64,000 nucleotides of DNA from Prauserella endophytica (GCF_005146945.1 NZ_SWMS01000022.1:42528-106527), one strand, 5' to 3'. Positions 17,042 through 24,494 are shown, counted from the first letter of the stretch. Program-made: numbers and translations. The notes: generated from the letters alone by a model not told the origin.

Positions 17042-18537
17042 GCCGCAACACCCCCGCTCTGCGACCCGTCCTGCGGTGTGGGGAAGGCCAGCACGTCAGC
17101 ACGGTGGACCGGCACCCCGGTCACATAGGTGACCAGCTCATCCAGGTCGGTGTCCGTGACGTGGAAGGCCCGTGCCCGGAACGGTGCCCGTCGTCCCTCT
17201 TCCTTGGCCCAGCCGACACCGGGCGTGTGCTCGGAGATCTCATGCGCCGTCGCCCCACGTTCCCGCACGCCATCGCCAAGCACCATGTCGACCTGCGCCT
17301 TCTCGTCCAGCCGCATCGCGATGCGCGTGGAGAACAGGTGCCGGAAGCTGATGACCTCCTTGCGCGGGTCCTGGAGCAGACCGAGCACGCACACGCCGGG
17401 GGCACGGCCCTGACTCGTGATGGCCTGCACGGCCCGGCTTGCCCGCTCTCGCAGGCCCTTGTCGGTTTGGTAGGCGATCACGTCGGCCAGCTCGTCGACC
17501 ACGAGCAGGATGAACGGGTCACCCGTCTCTGGGGTCCACGCCCGCAACCTGCCCCGGTACCGGGTCGCGCGTTCCTTCACGGTGGCCGCGATCTCTTCCA
17601 GCAGGGCCACGGCGTCGGGTCCGTTGTCGAACACGACCCGGCTGAACACCTCCGGAGCTTGGCCGAGCTCCATCCCGCCCTTGGGGTCGATCCCCGCCAG
17701 TCGAACGCGGCCACTGCGGATCAACGGGGCGAGCGCCCACACGATGGACCACAGCAGCGAGCCCTTGCCCGCGCCCGAGACACCCACCGTCAGCAGGTGC
17801 GTGCCGAGCAGCCGAACCCGCCACGGCTTGCCGGTCTCCGTCCGGCCCACCGTCACGCGCTTCAGATCCACGCTGGCCGCATCGTCGTTGAGCGCGGGCA
17901 CGGGAACCGGCCGCACGAGCGGATCACGGTGCACCAGGTCGAGTTCGAGCCGACCCGGTTTGCGCACCCGCACCCGGCACGACTGGGCCTTGAACGCGTG
18001 CGCCAGACCCGAGGCCCGCAGCTCCCACTGCTCGGGCGCCTGCCCCTTCACCATCCGCACGCGCACCCGGTCGCGCCAGCCCTCCGAGCGGACACGCCCG
18101 AGCTTGGGGCGGTACTCCTTGCCCCGGCTGGTCTTCACCAGGTCCGACAGCCGCATCACCGTGCGCCACTGGCACGCGTACACCGAGAACCGGCGGAACT
18201 CCGTGCGCGGCTGCGGTGCCACGAAGCGGTCGAACGACGAGGCGTGCCGCCAGCGCCACAACGCGAGCACCAGGACGACGGCCAGCAGCGTGAAGGCCAG
18301 GACCCAGTGCCCCGCCGTGGCCTGGAGCCAGCCGACGAGCACCGCGACCGTGACTGTCAGCGGGTAGCGCCAGAGCACCCGGCCGAGCTGGAACAGCAGC
18401 CAGCACACGAGCCAGGTGAACACGAACGGCGCGATGAGGTACTTGACCCAGCGCGGCAGGAGAGTCCACCACGGCAGCCGAGGCCGGGAGATCTCCAGCG
18501 GTGCCGGGTCGGCCCAACGCGAACCGTGCACGCTCAT
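17038..18537 (-). CDS. tra: FtsK/SpoIIIE-type DNA translocase (TraSA/TraB-like conjugation protein)
   Basis: 499 residues. Two hydrophobic stretches (about 33-58 and 65-95) anchor it in the membrane. The motor domain has Walker A GVSGAGKGSLL (about 251-261) and Walker B FILLVVDELADV (about 340-351). Proteins of this kind move double-stranded DNA between mycelial cells as a hexamer and are the only transfer gene an AICE needs. The ATG at 18537 overlaps the stop of the upstream zinc-finger gene, and the stop overlaps the rep start, both by ATGA. Confidence 0.9.
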   Translation of the reverse strand: MSVHGSRWADPAPLEISRPRLPWWTLLPRWVKYLIAPFVFTWLVCWLLFQLGRVLWRYPLTVTVAVLVGWLQATAGHWVLAFTLLAVVLVLALWRWRHASSFDRFVAPQPRTEFRRFSVYACQWRTVMRLSDLVKTSRGKEYRPKLGRVRSEGWRDRVRVRMVKGQAPEQWELRASGLAHAFKAQSCRVRVRKPGRLELDLVHRDPLVRPVPVPALNDDAASVDLKRVTVGRTETGKPWRVRLLGTHLLTVGVSGAGKGSLLWSIVWALAPLIRSGRVRLAGIDPKGGMELGQAPEVFSRVVFDNGPDAVALLEEIAATVKERATRYRGRLRAWTPETGDPFILLVVDELADVIAYQTDKGLRERASRAVQAITSQGRAPGVCVLGLLQDPRKEVISFRHLFSTRIAMRLDEKAQVDMVLGDGVRERGATAHEISEHTPGVGWAKEEGRRAPFRARAFHVTDTDLDELVTYVTGVPVHRADVLAFPTPQDGSQSGGVAA

Positions 18538-18674
18538 CGGGCCTCACCTCGATCCCCGCTCGGGACGTCGAGGGGAAGGCGACCAGCGCAGGCCGCGCAT
18601 TTCTTGTCGCCAGGGGCCAGCCGGGCGAACCGCTTGCATGATTCGCATCGCATCCGGGTGACCCGGGTTGACAT
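18534..18674 (-). CDS. Small zinc-ribbon protein of the AICE, 46 residues
   Basis: ATG at 18674, stop overlapping the tra ATG. The peptide carries two CxxC knuckles, RCESCKRF and KKCAACAGR, spaced 13 residues apart, which is a compact zinc ribbon. It has no strong ribosome site of its own and could be the first gene of the coupled zinc-finger-tra-rep-xis-int chain. Small CxxC proteins at this position are common in AICEs; function unknown, perhaps a regulator or a Tra accessory. Confidence 0.72.
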   Translation of the reverse strand: MSTRVTRMRCESCKRFARLAPGDKKCAACAGRLPLDVPSGDRGEAR

Positions 18675-18878
18675 CGATCGGCGATCGTTGTCTATGGTTG
18701 CCAATGTCTACTCCGTCTGGTGTGGACAGCGCAGGAGCGGCAAGGTTGGTAGCCAGGTTCCGCTTCTGCGCCTTATGGTTCAAAGTTCCGTTTTTAGGAC
18801 GTGCTTCATCGCCGCACGACCCAGCGTGCGTTGATTGTCTATAGTGGACTTTGTTGTTTTCTTCGGCGTCTCGGTTTG
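18675..18878. promoter_or_regulatory. Probable promoter region of the transfer/replication chain with repeated TGTCTA elements
   Basis: No ORF of note. Three related octamers occur: TTGTCTAT at 18688-18695, ATGTCTAC at 18704-18711 and TTGTCTAT at 18835-18842. Repeated 8-mers before the operon suggest sites for an element-encoded regulator. T-rich runs at 18790-18795 and 18850-18860 could end transcription from upstream. Confidence 0.35.
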
Positions 18879-19115
18879 CTACCGTTGCGCCAGCGCCTCC
18901 GCTCTCCGTTGCTCACGCTCCGCCCAGTACAGCGCCTCGTGGTGGTGGCCCCGGTCGATCTCCGCGACCGCCGCGTACACCGCCGCACTGCGCCGGTAGA
19001 ACTCCAGCCGTGCCGCAGGCGAAGCGTCCTCACCCGGCATCAGCGCGCTGAGCGCTTCGTGTGCCTGCATCAACGTGCGCGCCTGCTTCGCCAGCCGCCA
19101 CCCTTCCTGACTCAC
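18879..19115 (-). CDS. AMED_5909-like small AICE protein
   Basis: 78 residues from the GTG at 19115, chosen because AAAGGGGG stands seven bases upstream; a start at 19142 or 19151 would add 9-12 residues. It is helical with the segment RRSAAVYAAVAEIDRGHHHEALYWAEREQ, which recalls the AMED_5909 family found in Pseudonocardiaceae integrative elements. There are no catalytic motifs. Function unknown; its conservation in these elements suggests a role in maintenance or transfer. Confidence 0.6.
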   Translation of the reverse strand: MSQEGWRLAKQARTLMQAHEALSALMPGEDASPAARLEFYRRSAAVYAAVAEIDRGHHHEALYWAEREQRRAEALAQR

Positions 19116-19147
19116 CGATTCACCCCCTTTGCTCCTGTCCATCACGC

Positions 19148-19468
19148 TCACCCGCGCCGACGAGCGCCAGCCCGCTCAGGCGGACGCACCGAGGCCATCC
19201 CGCACGAACGAGCGGCCGAGCGCGCCTGCCAGTCCTGCGCCTGCTCCTCGAACGCCTGCGCCGCCGATTCCAGCGCCGCCAACATCCACCAGGACAACTC
19301 CGGATCACCGGCGATGCTTCGCCAGGCGGCCGCGACGGCCCAGGAAGCCGAAGCCATTTCCTGCGCCGCCGCCGCGTCCACCTCACGAGTCCGGGCCGCC
19401 AGATCCGAGGCCGCGCCGTAGCGCCGGTACGCCTCTTCCCAAGCCCGGACCAACTTCTTCGCCACCAT
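19148..19468 (-). CDS. Hypothetical small helical AICE protein
   Basis: 106 residues from ATG at 19468, with GGAGG seven bases upstream; a GTG one codon earlier is possible. Almost entirely alpha-helical and rich in Ala, Trp and Glu, with an Arg-rich tail. No recognised domain, no signal peptide or membrane segment. It lies between the Pra-like gene and the AMED_5909-like gene on the same strand. The stop touches the possible upstream starts of the next gene, suggesting coupling. Confidence 0.6.
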   Translation of the reverse strand: MVAKKLVRAWEEAYRRYGAASDLAARTREVDAAAAQEMASASWAVAAAWRSIAGDPELSWWMLAALESAAQAFEEQAQDWQARSAARSCGMASVRPPERAGARRRG

Positions 19469-19500
19469 CACGACGCCTCCAGTCAGGCGTTACCGCGCGC

Positions 19501-19971
19501 TCACGCGGCCTTGGCAGCGGACTCGCCCGCCGGAGCAGACGACTTCCCGGACTGAGCAGACCGGCCACCACCGGCAGCCGCGCTCTTGAATCCGGTCGCC
19601 CGGAACACGTAGGACTGGTACTTGAACTCACCGTTGCCCGCCACGCGCGGCTCAGCGGTCAGCCCGGCCAATTCGATCGGCCGCATACCCGGCAGCGCCT
19701 CCGGGGTCGTCGGCACCGGCTGCACATCAGCCAACAACGTGACCTCGTAGGACGCCCGCTTGGCGTTCGGCTCGGTCGGGTCGGTGACCGTGACCTTCCA
19801 CTGCCGCTTGCCGGTCACCTCATCGATGCGCTGCCGGGCAGGCTTGCCCATCGCACGGTCCTCACGCGACTGGTACTCGTTGTCCGGCGACACCTCACCG
19901 ACCATCACCAGCCCCTGCGGGAACGCGTCATCGAACTCGATCGGGAATCGGTACCCCTTGGGGATCGCCAT
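19501..19971 (-). CDS. Pra-like activator of replication, integration and excision
   Basis: 156 residues. MAIPKGYRFP, the mid-segment RQWKVTVTDPTEPNAK, VQPVPTTP, and the closing PIELAGLTAEPRV ... RATGFK follow the pattern of pSAM2 Pra homologues. Those proteins are short beta-rich activators of the int-xis-rep operon, ending in a low-complexity Ala/Ser tail as here. It is the first gene of the minus-strand half of the element, divergent from the DUF5919 regulator, and so probably the switch between maintenance and transfer. ATG at 19971 preferred. Confidence 0.72.
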   Translation of the reverse strand: MAIPKGYRFPIEFDDAFPQGLVMVGEVSPDNEYQSREDRAMGKPARQRIDEVTGKRQWKVTVTDPTEPNAKRASYEVTLLADVQPVPTTPEALPGMRPIELAGLTAEPRVAGNGEFKYQSYVFRATGFKSAAAGGGRSAQSGKSSAPAGESAAKAA

Positions 19972-20022
19972 AGCTGTTGTGACCCTTTCCTGTCTCCGTC
20001 CGGCCGCACGGTTCGGCGGCAC

Positions 20023-20163
20023 ACTCCTAGATTCGGTCAGGTGTGGGTCCCGTCACGACACCGCGCATGTCGCGTCTCGAACTTCTGACTCTCACCGAGT
20101 CTCGTCTTTGTCTCATCCGAGTGGTACGGTCGTCTCTTCACCGACGTCACGGGGGATGAGTCG
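20023..20163. promoter_or_regulatory. Divergent promoter region between pra-like and DUF5919 genes
   Basis: About 140 bases without an ORF. It contains several GTCTC/TTGTCT words (for example near 20075, 20100, 20109 and 20132). They resemble the TGTCTA words before the tra chain and could be sites for the DUF5919 regulator. Confidence 0.3.
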
Positions 20164-21045
20164 ATGGCCGACAAGCCGATCGTGCTGAAGGTCCTGCTGC
20201 GGCAGCGGCACCTGCAAGGGCACCGCGCGTTCTGCAAGGAGTACGACAAGCTCGCGAAGCAGCTCGAGCCCGACCTTGTCGGGAGCTGGCCGAGCAAGGC
20301 GCAGTTCTACCGCTGGCTCTCTCGCGATATCCAGGGCCTGCCGTACGCACACCACTGCCGGATCCTGGAAGCGATGTTGCCCGGCTGGACGGCCGAACAG
20401 CTCTTCCAGGAGCACACGGGCGGCATCGAGTTCGTCCCCGAGCCCCCAGCCTCGACCGGCACGACCCGCCCGGCAAAGGCAGCACAGCCCACAGCGCCGG
20501 GCATGGCCGACGTCACCGCCGTGTTCCCGAGCCGACCCGCGTTCTCGCACGAGATCCCACCGCACAAGCTTTTCGACGGAGCCGAGCAGATCAACATGGT
20601 CGGTCTCTCGCTCAACCTGCTGTGCCAGAGCTACCCCGACCGATCTTTGCTCGACCTGCTCGAATCGGGGACCGTGGTCCAGTGCCTGTTCCTGGACCCG
20701 GCCGGCCGCTATATCACCGAGCGCGAGCAGGAGGAGTCGCACCCCCAGGGCGTGCTCTCGACCCTGACCACGCTGAACATCCAGACGTTGCAGCGTCTCC
20801 AGGCCAAGCTCTCACCTGACGCGCGGGGGAACCTGCGCATCCGCACCTACGACGAGGCCGTGCGCTTCAACATCACCGTGATCGATGACGCCACCTGCGT
20901 CGTACAGCCCTACCTGCCCGATGCCCGCGGGGTCGAGTCCCCAACGCTGGTGATCGAGAAGCAGCCCGGACCACCGGGCCTGTTCGAGACGTTCTCGCAG
21001 GTGTTCGAGTCGATGTGGGCACGCAGCACGGAGGTCACCGCGTGA
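20164..21045 (+). CDS. HTH-DUF5919 protein (element regulator with PLD-like sensor domain)
   Basis: 293 residues. Residues 1-80 form an XRE-like helix-turn-helix region (CKEYDKLAKQL ... SKAQFYRWLS ... HCRILEAMLPGWT). A Pro/Ala linker follows. Residues about 130-285 match DUF5919: MVGLSLNLLCQSYPD, VVQCLFLDPAGRYITERE, TLTTLNIQTLQRLQ, IRTYDEAVRFNITVID and VVQPYLPDARGVESPTL. The strand pattern recalls the phospholipase D fold without HKD motifs, so it may bind a phosphate ligand; this is inference. Four-base overlap with the next gene (GTGA) shows that the two products act together. Confidence 0.75.
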   Translation: MADKPIVLKVLLRQRHLQGHRAFCKEYDKLAKQLEPDLVGSWPSKAQFYRWLSRDIQGLPYAHHCRILEAMLPGWTAEQLFQEHTGGIEFVPEPPASTGTTRPAKAAQPTAPGMADVTAVFPSRPAFSHEIPPHKLFDGAEQINMVGLSLNLLCQSYPDRSLLDLLESGTVVQCLFLDPAGRYITEREQEESHPQGVLSTLTTLNIQTLQRLQAKLSPDARGNLRIRTYDEAVRFNITVIDDATCVVQPYLPDARGVESPTLVIEKQPGPPGLFETFSQVFESMWARSTEVTA

Positions 21046-21863
21046 AGGACCTGAACGACCTGCTCGCAATCGCGCTGGAAGCCGCCGACATCGGCGCGAA
21101 GCTCATGACCACCTCGGCACCAGGAGCCGTCCGAGCCAAGGGCGACCGCGACTACGTGACCGAGCTGGACGTCAAGATCCAACACGAGATCCAAGCCCAC
21201 CTACACCGCGCAACCCCAGACATCGACTTCCTCGGCGAAGAGGAAGGTGGCGGCACCATCGATGAGAGCACCGAGTACGTGTGGGCGCTCGACCCCATCG
21301 ACGGCACCTCGAACTTCGCCCACGGCATCCCGCTATGTGCCACCTCGCTAGCCCTGGTCCACCGAGGCGAACCCGTCGTGGGCGTCATCGTCGCGCCGTT
21401 CCTGAACCTGCGCTACCACGCCACCAAAGGCGGCGGAGCGTACTGCAACGACAAGCCCATCCACGCAAGCGAGACCACGGACCTCAGCCGCGCCATCGTC
21501 TCCATCGGCGACTACGCCACCGGCCCTGGAGCCGAGGAGAAGAACCGCCGCCGCTTCGCCGTCACGCAAGTGTTGGCCGAGAACGTCGAACGCGTGCGCA
21601 TGTTCGGAGCAGCCTCCCTCGACCTCGCCTGGGTAGCCGAAGGCCGCACCGACGCTTGCATCATCCTCAGCAACAAGCCGTGGGACACGGCTGCGGGAAC
21701 ATTGGTCGCACTAGAGGGTGCCGCCGCGACTAGCGACGCTAACGGCAGCCCGCACAACCTTGACTCGACTAGCACCGTCGCAGCATCCAAAGGACTGGAG
21801 CACTCGCTTCACGTGTTGACAAGTAACGTATCAGCGACTCCTAATACGCTTCGTATGCGCTAG
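21042..21863 (+). CDS. Inositol monophosphatase family phosphatase (AICE cargo)
   Basis: 273 residues from GTG at 21042, with GGAGG seven bases upstream and overlap with the previous stop. All metal-site motifs are present: GEEEGG near residue 66, WALDPIDGTSNF with Asp84 and Asp87, and WDTAAG with Asp215. The active site therefore looks functional: Mg-dependent hydrolysis of a phosphate monoester such as inositol phosphate, PAP, or a sugar phosphate. Its coupling to a DUF5919 sensor suggests the enzyme makes or removes the signal the regulator reads. Its last 33 bases overlap the convergent TIGR04141-like gene. Confidence 0.85.
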   Translation: MKDLNDLLAIALEAADIGAKLMTTSAPGAVRAKGDRDYVTELDVKIQHEIQAHLHRATPDIDFLGEEEGGGTIDESTEYVWALDPIDGTSNFAHGIPLCATSLALVHRGEPVVGVIVAPFLNLRYHATKGGGAYCNDKPIHASETTDLSRAIVSIGDYATGPGAEEKNRRRFAVTQVLAENVERVRMFGAASLDLAWVAEGRTDACIILSNKPWDTAAGTLVALEGAAATSDANGSPHNLDSTSTVAASKGLEHSLHVLTSNVSATPNTLRMR

Positions 21864-23606
21864 ACGAAATACCCGACCATTATTCTTGAATTCATTTCTA
21901 GTTGCGATTATTTCGCGGCGGGCAATATGCGAGCTTAGCCTTTCCCGCTCAAAAGATTCTGACGCAAAATCAACCGACGTCGAACACAGAACCACGTAAA
22001 CAATCTCATCTAGGTCGAACCACGACAAGAAAGTCTCTAATGAGATATGCTTGACGGCATTCAACGGACTACTGGACCACTCTGAGTAGTACCCAGATAG
22101 CAATGTCTTGCCGTTTTCAATGTCCGACTGTATCACTTCGGCCGCGACAGTAATTTGCGAGCAGGCGTCCCGCATATTGGCATCGAAGCCGTCTTTTACG
22201 TGTATTACATAAAGTCTTTGGTTCAGTGGATCCGGCTTCAACAAGTCAAATAATTCTACCTTGCCACGATCACTTCGAGCAAATATCTTGTCACCGTAGT
22301 AGAAACCGTGATCTTTAGCGTGCCGTTTATTGAAACCGTCTTCATCCACGTCGCTCCAATCAACAAATCCGATGGCCTTATGCATAAGGATCGGATTCTT
22401 GCCGTTGAATACCTCTTCGATGAAGTCCCTCTTCAGATTAGCCAGAAATTCGCCTTGGCTTTTGTACCAGACCTTATCCAAAAGGAAGAACGACTTGTTC
22501 GATACCTGCACCTGCCCGTGGAGAAACTTATGCAGTTCGGACCGAACGACCGTGGATTCATCGTCGTCGGTCGTCGTATAGCTGATATGCAAGGACATGA
22601 ACCGCTTGTAAAAAGAATCTTCATCCGAGCAGTACTTGCCCAACTTCGATCGAATCAAGCTGACGAGGTCATTTACATCGGGCGGGTCACCCGGGATTAG
22701 CCAATTTGATATCTTGAAATTGGACCCCGCATAGTACTGCGTAACGCTCCCTGGATCGCAAATTTCGAGGTCCATTTCCTTGCCGTCAGCAACAGCCAAG
22801 CGAAGGTCTTCAACGAGAGCCCTCTGCAGCGTTTTCTCTAGATCAGCACTTTTCACGGGGTACAGATTGTCTAAGAAAGAAAGCTCTCGGTCCTGCTCGA
22901 CAGACGGTTCCGGCAGCTCTTCCATCTCCTTCATCAAAGAGATGAGCTGGCCTATATTCAGACTTTTTCGCAAGACAAATGAGGACTTGACTTCTAGCGC
23001 GGGGGGTTTATTGGGATCTATTATCTTCGCCAAGTAGCTAGCTTCCGGCAATAGGCTACTATTCAAGCGGCCAATTAGTTTCTTCCACACTTTGCCGAAC
23101 GACTCACTCTTTGATATCGAATAACCTTGACGGTACGTCTCTGTCCGACTGGTCCTCGGGCCGGCGAACTCTCGCACGTCTGCCGCTTTGAAATTGTTCG
23201 CAATGAGACGCTTGGCCATATCGAACGGGAACCCGTAATCAACGTAGTTCTCAATTATTCGATATCCAGCGCCAGACGTTGTAGCGAATAGCGACGCCTC
23301 AGTGCAAACAAATAGGCAGACATCCACTGTTGTGAACGACAATTTCGCTTCATCCTCGTCGGACTCGAGGACCGGCCTCACAAAAGGGAAGAGCCCATAA
23401 GAACGCCTCTTCCTAATCCAAAGCTGCAGTGACACTCCCTCAAATTCCTGCCTTGTTTGGAGCTGTTCGATTGACCGATATTTCGACGGCTGACCTTTTC
23501 GCAGTTCCTGGTAAGTATCAATAATCTCGGCGAGGCGATCCCCAGGGGTTTGCCCGTCGTGGACGACCAACTTCCATATGGCGTTATTCGCCCGCTTATC
23601 GCTCAT
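21831..23606 (-). CDS. TIGR04141/DUF6119-like protein, putative defence cargo
   Basis: 591 residues, the family's usual size. The sequence pattern fits the sporadically distributed TIGR04141/DUF6119 family: N-terminal WKLVVHDGQTPGDRLAEII, central FVDWSDVDEDGFNKRHAKDHGFYYGDKIFA, then VELFDLLKP and LYVIHVKDGF. The acidic residues of ELFD (about 449-452) followed by HVK (about 467-469) could form a PD-(D/E)XK-type nuclease centre; this is inference. Base composition is visibly much richer in A+T than any neighbour, with A- or T-ending codons, marking recent transfer. ATG at 23606. Sporadic proteins of this family often lie in defence islands. Confidence 0.65.
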   Translation of the reverse strand: MSDKRANNAIWKLVVHDGQTPGDRLAEIIDTYQELRKGQPSKYRSIEQLQTRQEFEGVSLQLWIRKRRSYGLFPFVRPVLESDEDEAKLSFTTVDVCLFVCTEASLFATTSGAGYRIIENYVDYGFPFDMAKRLIANNFKAADVREFAGPRTSRTETYRQGYSISKSESFGKVWKKLIGRLNSSLLPEASYLAKIIDPNKPPALEVKSSFVLRKSLNIGQLISLMKEMEELPEPSVEQDRELSFLDNLYPVKSADLEKTLQRALVEDLRLAVADGKEMDLEICDPGSVTQYYAGSNFKISNWLIPGDPPDVNDLVSLIRSKLGKYCSDEDSFYKRFMSLHISYTTTDDDESTVVRSELHKFLHGQVQVSNKSFFLLDKVWYKSQGEFLANLKRDFIEEVFNGKNPILMHKAIGFVDWSDVDEDGFNKRHAKDHGFYYGDKIFARSDRGKVELFDLLKPDPLNQRLYVIHVKDGFDANMRDACSQITVAAEVIQSDIENGKTLLSGYYSEWSSSPLNAVKHISLETFLSWFDLDEIVYVVLCSTSVDFASESFERERLSSHIARREIIATRNEFKNNGRVFRLAHTKRIRSR

Positions 23607-24272
23607 TACTAAGCTCCAGATCCGTCAAGCGCTCGAAACAGAAAGAAGTAGGGTTCTGGCAGCTAACTGACGACCGTGAGGGCGACACAGGACAAGGTCG
23701 ACTCGCACTGTTGACTCCCACACTGCCGAACTTGGCTCTATGGGATCAAGGCGCGCCGCCGACGGCGGCGCGCACGTCGCCTCCCGACACCGTGCTCGGG
23801 CGGCGGGCCGCACCCATCCCGGCACACCGGGCTCCCGCTCCGCTACGCCCGGCGGCCGGTCGGTGCGGCCCGCAACGCCCGGCACGGGTCGCCAGCCGCC
23901 AGCGGCGCGCATGTCCACGTCGAGCAAGCCCCAGTCCCCTCTTCAGCGTCGTATCTCGTCGGTCGCTTACTGCGAGTGATCCGTTACGGGCTCCCTCCGC
24001 CCCGACGCCGGATCGTGACAACGGCCGGTCGCACCGCGTCAAGGGCGCTGACGCGTCGCTGCGCGATCTACGACCCTTGACACGGCACCACCGGCCGCGT
24101 GTTCGGCTTCATGTCGGGGTGGAGGGGGTGAGCTGGGCAGGCTCGCGCCAGGCCGTCTCCAGGCCGTGGGAGGTCGAGCAGAGGCGAGTAGCCGCGAGAA
24201 ACGACGGCAAACGTCTGCGCAGGTCAGAGGCGGTTTTTAGATCATCTCGCCAGGTGGCCGCCGACCGGCCGC
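23607..24272. other. Non-coding right end of the AICE, rich in secondary structure; candidate origin/transfer locus
   Basis: No credible gene; the open frames here lack ribosome sites and family resemblance. It holds a 10-bp stem with loop GAC (23751-23760/23764-23773), a long imperfect inverted repeat at 24022-24097, and a tandem CCAGGCCGT at 24148-24156 and 24159-24167. Being the only large non-coding part of the element, it is where a rolling-circle origin, the clt locus bound by Tra, and integrase arm sites would be expected. Confidence 0.5.
24022..24097. repeat. 76-bp imperfect inverted repeat, candidate replication origin
   Basis: Arms 24022-24045 and 24074-24097 pair over 24 positions with four mismatches; each includes CGGCCGGT-type and GTCAAGGG-type ends. 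The 28-base loop contains GACGCGTC, itself a palindrome. Rolling-circle origins have such foldback structures. Confidence 0.5.
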
Positions 24273-24365
24273 AAAATCCTGGACATCTTCGAAGGCACGC
24301 AACAAATCCAGCAACTCATCGTCGCCCGCAGACTCCTGGGAAAGACAAGCGCGGAGCTGAAGTAG
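24273..24365 (+). pseudogene. Displaced native 3' end of fadE23 at attR
   Basis: Thirty codons plus TAG encode K-ILDIFEGTQQIQQL-IVARRLLGKTSAELK, the exact amino-acid sequence of the intact fadE23 C-terminus at 13751-13843. Downstream of the 41-bp core, synonymous codons differ (for example CGCAGACTCCTG against CGTCGCCTTCTC). It is not translated in its present place. It represents the original chromosomal gene end, still followed by the host palindrome terminator. Confidence 0.9.
24276..24316 (+). repeat. attR core, 41 bp
   Basis: Identical to 13754-13794. Recombination between the two would remove the element and restore an uninterrupted fadE23 with its native codons. Confidence 0.9.
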
Positions 24366-24383
24366 CTCAGGAGCACCCCTCCC

Positions 24384-24436
24384 GCAGTGAAGGCCACCTT
24401 GCCTGCGTTCAACGCAGTGAAGGTGGCCTTCACTGC
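24384..24436. terminator. GAAGGCCACCTT palindrome, original terminator of fadE23
   Basis: Arms of 24 bases around TTCAA with two adjacent mismatches. It lies 19 bases after the native fadE23 stop, so it served that gene before the element inserted. Member of the dispersed palindrome family. Confidence 0.7.
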
Positions 24437-24494
24437 AGGTCAGGCGCCCACGCTCGGGCAAGGAATACCATCGGCCACCCTGCCGTTAGGGTAG

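Larger units (their letters stand above)
13754..24316. mobile_element. AICE (pSAM2-type integrative and conjugative element) integrated in fadE23
   Basis: Bounded by 41-bp identical direct repeats, spaced 10,522 bp. It carries the full AICE core: tyrosine integrase and excisionase next to attL, RepSA-like HUH initiator, FtsK/SpoIIIE-type Tra, a small zinc-finger protein, an AMED_5909-like protein and a Pra-like activator. A cargo module lies next to attR: DUF5919 regulator, inositol-monophosphatase-family protein and an A+T-richer TIGR04141-like gene. The target is a protein-coding gene instead of the tRNA genes that classical AICEs use. All core genes look intact, so the element may still excise. 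Confidence 0.9.

Noticed and set aside
18544..18783. 79-codon minus-strand frame upstream of tra
   Set aside because: It overlaps, in another frame, the shorter ORF with two CxxC knuckles that couples to tra by ATGA; the latter is the better gene.
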